Positions 57,661 to 64,000 of a stretch of DNA of 64,000 nucleotides are shown piece after piece. Both the position numbers and the translations under genes were made by a program. The stretch is from Dastarcus helophoroides. Its lineage: Eukaryota; Arthropoda; Insecta; Coleoptera; Bothrideridae. The stretch is taken from contig CM053329.1 in the NCBI GenBank assembly GCA_028583605.1, positions 2,294,001 to 2,358,000 of the forward strand. Direction: 5' to 3'. Within the stretch, counting starts at the first letter, position 1, and each line of letters starts with the position of its first letter. The notes beneath the pieces were generated by a model. It did no database searches. It worked only from the letters and a program-made list of their open reading frames with translations, and was not told where the DNA came from.

Positions 57661-58504
57661 TACATCTATATAATTACCCCTATTCGATGAATTTTCAGAT
57701 TCACTGTGACCTCGAAAACCGAGCTCATGCTGACCTAGAAAGCAAATCACATCCATGAGCCTTTTAAGAATTTCACGATTTTTTTTCACTTCCTGATTAT
57801 GTCTTTCGTAAGTAATTCTCAGCTGATTATCTAATACATGCTCAATTCTAGCTTTGCCAAATGTTTTTTGTTGAAGAATAGCTTCTAAATGAGCCTTACT
57901 AGATGAATGCCTCTTTATTAATTTATGAAGATTGTTTAAATCAGAAAATCCATTTCTATTCCATAAATTATTTTCCTTTGAAAACATGTTGCACGACCAA
58001 CAAAATAAAAGTGATGTTGTTTTACCCCCCATTCACATTTTTTATAGTTTTCGGTTTCGGTAAGGCAGGAGTTGGTCTACCTTTTGAAATAATGAGAATT
58101 TTCACTTCGAAATTTAAAGTTCCAAATCCATTTTTCAGTAACTTACAAACAACACAGTTACATAAACTAGCAAACGTGTCGAGACCCGAAGTTGCGCCAA
58201 CCGCACTAGCTATCTTCTGCAACTCCATATTCTTAGCTTGTTAACCTATTCGCTCATAGCTTACTCCCTCACCAAATTAACTGAATTGTTTTTATTGTCG
58301 ACGTTATAAAATGGCCCTATTTTACAAACAATCAGAGACTAAGTGTTTAGTAGACAATATTAGATGTAGCGTGGAAAAAGGGTTTAAAACTATAAATATA
58401 TTAATTTTAGTTTTTCATTTTTCAAGGGAAGCTGTGCTTCCCCAGCTTCCATGGGGAACACCCACTGATCTGAAGACGATAGCTTCAATGTCGAAATGCG
58501 TTAG

Positions 58505-58575
58505 AGCAACCTCTGTTGAGTTCTTTAACCTTTCTTAGTTTTAGGGGACAAGATTTGTATTTCAATTTTTTAGAA
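58505..58575 (+). repeat. Copy of the arm sequence found in the 47.8-kb hairpin
   Basis: TTAACCTTTCTTAGTTTTAG and GGGACAAGATTTGTATTTCA resemble the right arm of the hairpin at 47815-47870. It lies inside the outer TA element near its right end. Confidence 0.55.
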
Positions 58576-58945
58576 GATAATAAGAATACATTACATCGTT
58601 AATTGAATACTTTATTCAATCAATGATTACATGAATAAAGTTCATCTGAAACGGTAAAGGCAATTGCCCCATTGAAAACTATTATAAATCATAGCAACCG
58701 CAAAAGGGCTGTTCTCAATTATCCCAATATTTTAGATTGTCATTAAAAAGAAGGGGGTAGTTGTAAACTGATTTTTTTCCAAAAAATCCCGCAAAATTTT
58801 CATATTCAACAATATAAACTGACATAAGACTTAAACAATAATTAACTAATTCATATAGGTGCCCCAACTTAATTTTCATTAAAAATTTATGGAGCTTTAA
58901 ACTTCAAACTTCCAAAATCGTTTACAATTACCCCATTTGACCCTA

Positions 58946-59440
58946 ATTTTTTTGATAAACAATATAGCAGACCCAAAATGGTGGAAAAAATTGAAAATTT
59001 TAGGTGACACGAAATTTTAATGGTCCATAAAGAAAACGATTTTGTACATGAAGTCAATTTTTTAAAAATAAGGTGGTGAACCATAAAGGGATTAATTATC
59101 TTACATAAGATAACTAATGATTGTTCTTCCTTGAAAAAATTATTTGCTCTATTGAATCATTTTAAAAAAACAACAATTTATAATATTTTCTAAAAATCTG
59201 AATAATTTAGCTTTAAAAACTGGAAAATGTTTAATATGTAAATAAATAAATAAATAGAAATAAACATTAAGGTATCTCTTATTTTAATAAAATTACTTTT
59301 GCATTTATTCGATCTCACCCCTGAAATGTGTTTTTTATTATGCCAATGTGTTATACATTTAAATTTTTAATCTATACGTGGCACGCGTTAAGGTTATCGA
59401 AAATGTAGTTATAGAATTCGTATTAGTTATTTTGTAAGGA
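58946..59440. other. AT-rich spacer
   Basis: Nothing recognisable. Confidence 0.35.
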
Positions 59441-59890
59441 ATTTTCTAGAAAATTTGATAATGGGAAGCGGCCGCGATAATGAATCAAATGGCAGATAAG
59501 CACGACATAAGCGCTAACATGAAGGAAATGAACGCGAACCTAAGCGCTAGCATGAAGGAAACGAACGCGAATATCGAAGAACTGCTGGGAGCTCTTAAAG
59601 GTAGATCCAAGACAAGCACAACATGTTACAACTGTGGCAAACCGGGGCACTTCAGGAAGGACTGCAGGTCAACCCCCAAGAAGTCAACAAGTCCCACAGC
59701 AAGAAAACAAAAATCAGCCGGCGAGAAGGAGCACTCACTGGCTAATGTCGAATAACCAGCCCCCAACACTCTTCCTATCAAACAGATAAAAAGGACCAAG
59801 GAGAGTTTGGTGGTGGAAGCCAGCGTAAATGGTACAGGCAACAGTGGACACAGGAGTCATGGTTACTCTGGCAAGCGAAACTCAAGCACT
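59440..59890 (+). pseudogene. Ty3/gypsy-like retrotransposon scrap: LTR piece, gag zinc knuckle, start of protease
   Basis: 59440-59510 (AAGCGGCCGCGATAA, GGCAGATAAGC) matches the inverse complement of part of the solo LTR at 54.4-54.7 kb. It runs directly into an open frame (59480-59752) with a repeated MKEMNANLSASMKE-type segment and one CCHC zinc knuckle, CYNCGKPGHFRKDC, the nucleocapsid signature of gag. After a stop and a frameshift the text ATVDTGVMVTLAS shows the DTG active site of a retropepsin. At about 59885 the similarity ends where the mariner-like copy starts. A short, chimeric and non-functional remnant. Confidence 0.7.
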
Positions 59891-60615
59891 GATAATCGTG
59901 GTGGACATTCTACCGTACCTCGTCTCCCTATTCCACCGAATTGGAAATGTAAAATCGAGATATTGCCGGACATTGACTTTGCAGTGTGGTGGTACTCCAT
60001 CTTGCTGGAACCATAATACATTAGCTGATTATCTCCATTTAAATGTCCATCAATGAAAAATGGACCAATGACATGATCTCCAATAATTCCTGCCCAAACA
60101 TTACCTTTTTTTAGAATTCTTTGTATGCAATTTTCTCATCCAATGGGGATTTTCACCAGCCCAATAGCGACAATTTTGACTATTTACATGACCGTGAAGA
60201 GTAAAAGTGGACTCATCAGTTTTCTGTTTGTATCTAACTTTTGCATCATTTGGTCACAAAAATGAGTTCTTCTATCAAAATCCTCTTCACTGAGCTCCTG
60301 ACATGGTGCATTTTATTTTCTTTCAGTACACGAATAATCTAGGAATGACTAACTTTCAATGATGCAGCTACTTGTCGACTTGAAGAACGTGGATTTTCTG
60401 GAAGAAACTCATTCATTATTTTCAATTTGGTACCATTAGTTAATGCATTGGAAGGTCCTATTTTTAGCTTTCGTACATGTCCAAGTTCGTGAAAATGTTT
60501 CTCGATTTTAATAATTGTATCTTGGGATCTAGGCGGTAAATCAGGAAATTTTTGTTGAAATAGACGAGCGACTTCGGCATGTGATCTTGCTCTATCTCCA
60601 TAACCGATCATTTGT
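59885..60615 (-). pseudogene. Mariner/Tc-like transposase pseudogene
   Basis: On the minus strand the copy starts MIGYGDRARSHAEVARLFQQ with a helix-turn-helix region (SSRQVAASLKVSHS). Frameshifted pieces then follow: STFTLHGHVN-type text, NCRYWAGENPHWM-like text near 60170, FFIDGHLNG (about 60050) and GIGRRGTVECPPRLS (about 59930-59890), the region around the second and third catalytic acids (the usual PRSPDL appears as PPRLSV). This set matches the insect mariner-like group with a DGAP/W-GRRG-PPRSPDL signature. Multiple frame breaks; dead copy. It appears to have inserted into the gypsy scrap. Confidence 0.75.
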
Positions 60616-61457
60616 TAAATTATTATTTTTGCATTTCTGTTAAATGACCCATATTAAATTTTCAAAATGTGCAAAAAGATAACTAAAGCACGATACTGAT
60701 CACTGATTAATTCTCTCACAGTTTTTGATAGTTACTGGGATGTTTTCGACAAGAAGTACAATTGATTAGGATAAGGTTGATAAGTCTTTACCTTTCCTTT
60801 TGTACGAAATCAAAAAAAGATATCGAAATTGTTTTGGTCCCTTTATGATTATCGAGAACCGGACGAACCGCTGTTAGTTACTATTAGAGACCGGATTTTA
60901 GGCACAATCAAATAAGGTAAAAAGGTGAGCAAAATTAGGCAAAAACAAGCAGTTAAAAAAGGCACCGAAAAATACTCTGAAAAATGCATTAAAAGGTGAA
61001 AGTCAAAATTAACAAAAAAAAAACAAATATTGACAATTTTAAACATTACTTTGTTTCCAACTACAAATTAAATATCTCTCAATATTTTTCACTGTCTAAT
61101 TTGTGCGTTTTCATGGCAATAAATACTCGTAATTTAAAAAGGTTTTCTCTACATAGATCCATAATGTCCAAATTACATCATTGGGTAAGGAGCTATTGCT
61201 TTCACCATTAAAGTGTATGTAGCCAAAGTCTTTAATTTTTTCAAAAGATATATATTTTAAAACAACGTACGTCTCCTTTAATAGTAACTACTTTAGGGAG
61301 TAACCATGACATTTTTCAAATGAGGTATACCAATTAAAAAATTTAGGAGTTGAAACGGTAATTCGAAGGGGGTTGTATCTAGGGATAATATTTCTGCGAC
61401 GCAGAATCTCTTCTTATAATCTAAAATTGATATGTCTCGGCATTTTTCCTAAATATG
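60616..61457. other. AT-rich spacer with a dispersed-repeat motif
   Basis: About 60888-60990 begins AGAGACCGGATTTTAGGCAC and resembles the segment at 12445-12530 (AGAGACCGGATTATATTCAA, then TATGCAC). Nothing else was recognised. Confidence 0.45.
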
Positions 61458-61459
61458 TA

Positions 61460-62660
61460 CCGGGTGGCCAACTAAGAAAGGACGTCGCCTATATCTCAGC
61501 TTTGGGGAAAAAATTTCAATAAGAAAAGTGGCCCTGAAAAATCGCTCGAAAATATTTTTGTAGTTAGTGGAAGTCAGTTTTCTTGGCCATCCAGGTCCCC
61601 AGATCTGACTTGCTTTGATTTTTATTTGTGAGGGGAATAGAAGCCTTGTTTTTGCCAACTAGCCTACAAAAGAAACGACATGATCGAAAGAATAAGAAAC
61701 ACTATTTAGAGTGGTAGAATGGTTAATGATAAAAGTTAAAATGCAGTGTTGTTCATTCGTCAGAGGATTCACAACATGAAAATGATGGGCTGCAGTCAGT
61801 TCGAATATCTAGGGCTCCAGTCAATAGATGATAATAATTTAACATTTTTAATGTATTGCAGTGTCTTTTTTTTTACTTTTTTGAATATTGAATTGTTTCT
61901 TCGGTTAATTTTTTTACATTATTCACTGTTATTATTATTAGATCATTGTAGGTATTTTAATTACTTATTTTTATATTATGTAAGACAATTTCTATACCTC
62001 CTCTGATTTCGTATTCTAAATGGTAAACCACGTCATCAAGCTTTTACGTTACTAAAATTTTATTTGCCAATATCTCCGGTTAGACAAAAGATATCGAGTT
62101 GCGGTTGTCACTGGTATCTAGGGCTTTAAGTTCTCTATTTTAAGATATCAAAATTGACACATCATCCTATTTAAGTTTTTTTTAGAAAAACGGCAAAATT
62201 TGTTATCATTTTATATAACGCGCTGTAGTAACGACAATAATTTTAAAATAAAACATATGAAAGTGCATTCGATAGACTAAATAACACTCTTTCTGAACAG
62301 ACTAAATTTGTTAAATTTTATTGAGGCAAACTGAAGTAAATGGTATTTAAATATTTTTTTTCGATGTCTCCCCACCACTTTATTTGTAGAGATAGAAGAA
62401 AGAGTGGAGAACAAAAATATATCGAAACTACTCTAGGATTACAGTGCATGCATTTTCAATATACCTTAAGCAAAATTTCGAGAAAATCCTAATTTTCTAT
62501 TTAGCTTCACGTATTACGCCACCTAGCGGCATTTTAGAACCACAAAAATATTTTCCAGCGATTTTTCAGGGCCACTTTCCTAATTGAAATTTTTTTGCAA
62601 AACTGTGGGATGGTTCATTGCTGAGATATAGCCGGCTTCCTTTCTTAGTTGGTCAGCCGG
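61460..62660 (+). mobile_element. 1.2-kb TA-flanked element with about 100-bp inverted repeats and a transposase tail
   Basis: The left end CCGGGTGGCCAACTAAGAAA and the complement of the right end (CCGGCTGACCAACTAAGAAA) match, with TA on both sides (61458-61459, 62661-62662). Pairing continues through TATATCTCAGC and GTGGCCCTGAAAAATCGCT to about 61560/62550. Just inside, 61580-61690 on the plus strand encodes WPSRSPDLTCFDFYL, the C-terminal PRSPDLxxxDFxLW signature of mariner-like transposases with the third catalytic Asp, then a KRNDMIERIRN-like tail. The remainder of the transposase is missing, so it is an internally deleted mariner-like element. Confidence 0.8.
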
Positions 62661-62662
62661 TA

Positions 62663-63137
62663 CAAGTAACTAAGATATTAAGTTTATTCCATTTGGCTGT
62701 TCCACATTGTATACATAAGTATAAAAATATTAGAAATCAAAACACTGTTTCCATAACAAGTGGTTTTGAATGAAATTTTTATTAAATCAACTAACTTGTA
62801 GTTATTTAAAATGTGATGTCCGTAGCCACTTTTTTTACAGAAATATAAGCCATTTTTGATGTTATAATATAGAAATAATGTTTGTTAGAAAATTGTTTCA
62901 AGTTATTTACAAACATTCGCTGTATAGCCATTTAAAGGCGTTTTGCCGTTTGAATTTTTGAGTCCTCTATCAGGTAAAATTAAATTGCATTTACACGGTT
63001 TATGTGTAGAAATAAATAATTTCTAATTTTATGATATCAAATGGCAATGCGCTTTTAGTAATAAACGGAAAATTGGCGATAAAATCGAATTTTGATTGAG
63101 TAATTTGCTTGAGTTAATCAAGTGATTTTTAAATGTT
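62663..63137. other. AT-rich spacer upstream of the candidate peptide gene
   Basis: No repeat or gene recognised; the last part would contain the promoter and 5' UTR of the candidate gene that follows. Confidence 0.35.
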
Positions 63138-63436
63138 ATGCACTTGTACCGAGTTCTTTTGATTACATGGCTTGCAATAATACTGGAATGTGCTTCAAAG
63201 CCTATTGCAAGGCCAGATAATTTGGTAGTTTTAGGACCAATGGGTATGTTGTATTGTAACTAGACGCAATGGGATGTAAATATTTTAATAAAATAAATGC
63301 TTGCAGTTATATTGTGTACCCATACATATACATGTATGGTTTTCTTATTATATTTTATTTTACGTATGCACATATTTCTTTAGTTACGCTTTTCGTTGGT
63401 ATCGTGGCTGACAGATCATACAGAGGAAAGTTATGA
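63138..63436 (+). CDS. Candidate two-exon gene for a short secreted peptide
   Basis: An ATG at 63138 opens MHLYRVLLITWLAIILECAS, a positively charged start, a hydrophobic core and a small-residue cleavage region, i.e. a good signal peptide, followed by KPIARPDNLVVLGPM. A donor (ATGG then GTATGT) at 63244 and an acceptor (TTTCTTTAG) before 63384 would join it, phase 1, to TLFVGIVADRSYRGKL and TGA, giving 52 residues. Without splicing the frame stops at 63258-63260. AATAAA hexamers near 63675-63690 could end the transcript. I do not recognise the family. It could be a neuropeptide-like precursor, the first exon of a longer gene spliced elsewhere, or chance. Confidence 0.35.
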
Positions 63437-64000
63437 GCCCTGCCACTCATGCTCCAATGGGATGGAAGCACTTTTACAATTACAGAAGAACTAAACTAAC
63501 TATGACCAAAGGAATTTGTCTGCGATATAAATTGTGTTTCTGAAATATATAATTTCAATATTATTATTATTGCATTTGTCTCGATCGCTTAAACTATTTA
63601 TTTTTCAATGTGTATTGTGTAAAGGCTGCTTGGCAGAGATGAATGTCATAATTATTTTTGCAAAAACACTAATTTGAAATAAATAATAAAATAGTTATAT
63701 TTATCTTTTATAAATGAGATTTGTATTATTTTAAAATTGAATTATCAAAATGATGGCAGACGTTATTTAAATATTCTACGCCTTTAAAACAACAAGTTAG
63801 AAAAAAGGCCAAGAAATTTTTAAAAACAATATCTGATTTTGAAGTATAAGCCGAGCTAAGGAGTCAGGATCGTTTTAGAGGAGATAATTTAGTTTGAGTT
63901 TCAGACAAAACTTAAATTAACCCTATTGCCAGATTGACTTATGGTTTAAGGATATTTTAAAACGATTTTAACATATAAGATGAGTTTTGGTAGGTTAATT
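63437..64000. other. Possible 3' UTR and AT-rich flank
   Basis: About 63437-63700 would be the 3' UTR of the candidate peptide gene; AATAAATAATAAAAT at about 63676 is a possible poly(A) signal. The rest is AT-rich without recognised content. Confidence 0.3.

Larger units (their letters stand above)
53268..58260 (-). pseudogene. ZMYM1-like hAT transposase, split by a later insertion
   Basis: Read on the minus strand: near 58080-58020 KGRPTPALPKPK; 58000-57660 a TTF-type zinc-finger region (FCWSCNMFS, HLEAI) and helices to LGQHELGFRGHSE; 57441-57039 NFLLKYDETLNLHL, VAITLDETTNVTNISQL (first catalytic Asp), RFLGFVNV; 56861-56698 KVAPTRWNYNARLV and EEWDQETVACYR. The continuation appears only at about 53990-53268: LFNVLQNKTCDINFC, LRRLFLEII-type pieces and the hAT dimerisation motif IPATSASAERSFSALKRIKN. 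An extra insertion of about 220 bp sits at about 57430-57660. Stops and frameshifts occur throughout. Family assignment is firm, activity is lost. Confidence 0.85.
52541..58943. mobile_element. Outer TA-flanked inverted-repeat element that contains a nested transposon stack
   Basis: The left end (after TA at 52539-52540) reads GGGTCAAGTGGGGTAATTGT; the right end (before TA at 58944-58945) is the complement of GGGTCAAATGGGGTAATTGT, one mismatch in 20. Inner copies of the GGGGTAATTGT motif occur at 52950 and, as CAATTGCCCC, near 52900 and 58660. The two ends are now 6.4 kb apart and enclose the hAT elements listed separately. TA duplication and TIRs suggest a Tc1/mariner/pogo-type non-autonomous element; the superfamily is an inference. 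Confidence 0.65.

Noticed and set aside
59807..60056. Two overlapping plus-strand frames of 69 and 75 codons
   Set aside because: They run from the gypsy protease scrap into antisense mariner-like sequence and are not a gene.

Overview
This is a very AT-rich eukaryotic nuclear window with long introns, canonical GT/AG splice sites and many decayed transposons. Two well conserved protein genes and the repeat families (ZMYM1-like and GTF2IRD2-like hATs, mariner-like, RTE-like and Ty3/gypsy remnants) point to an arthropod, most likely an insect. The order cannot be fixed from the sequence alone.

Region 1 (about 1-28.5 kb, minus strand) is the 5' two thirds or so of a KMT2C/KMT2D-type gene (MLL3/MLL4; the counterpart of Drosophila Lpt/cmi). 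Thirteen coding exons from 27908 down to 1825 join in a consistent phase to give 1502 open codons. They carry an acidic N-terminus with an AT-hook, an extended PHD, a run of further PHD fingers, the conserved block after the PHDs, and an HMG box. The left edge cuts the gene off, so no FYRN/FYRC or SET domain is visible. Its introns are mostly degenerate low-complexity DNA built from variants of GTCGAAATTTT/GAAAAA, with switches between A-rich and T-rich strands, a 370-bp tandem repeat and several hairpin elements.

Region 2 (28.5-34.7 kb) holds transposon debris: an uncharacterised arthropod transposase-like family (minus), a Harbinger-type fragment (plus) and an RTE-like reverse transcriptase (minus).

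Region 3 (34.7-43.1 kb, minus) is a complete gene for the RNase P/MRP subunit p30 (RPP30). Seven coding exons encode 290 residues, recovered by tracking splice phase although only two exons give recognisable open frames on their own.

Region 4 (43.5-64 kb) is transposon-dense. It contains an unidentified element with a CAG tract, a hAT C-terminal remnant, a 1.9-kb palindromic TA-flanked element and a second RT fragment. At 52.5-58.9 kb there is a nested stack: a TA-flanked inverted-repeat element contains a ZMYM1-like hAT, which is split by a GTF2IRD2-like hAT, which in turn holds a solo LTR. To the right are a gypsy gag/protease scrap, a mariner-like pseudogene, a 1.2-kb TA-flanked element and, near the right edge, a possible two-exon gene for a short secreted peptide.

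No prokaryotic feature, CRISPR array, rRNA or convincing tRNA was seen.
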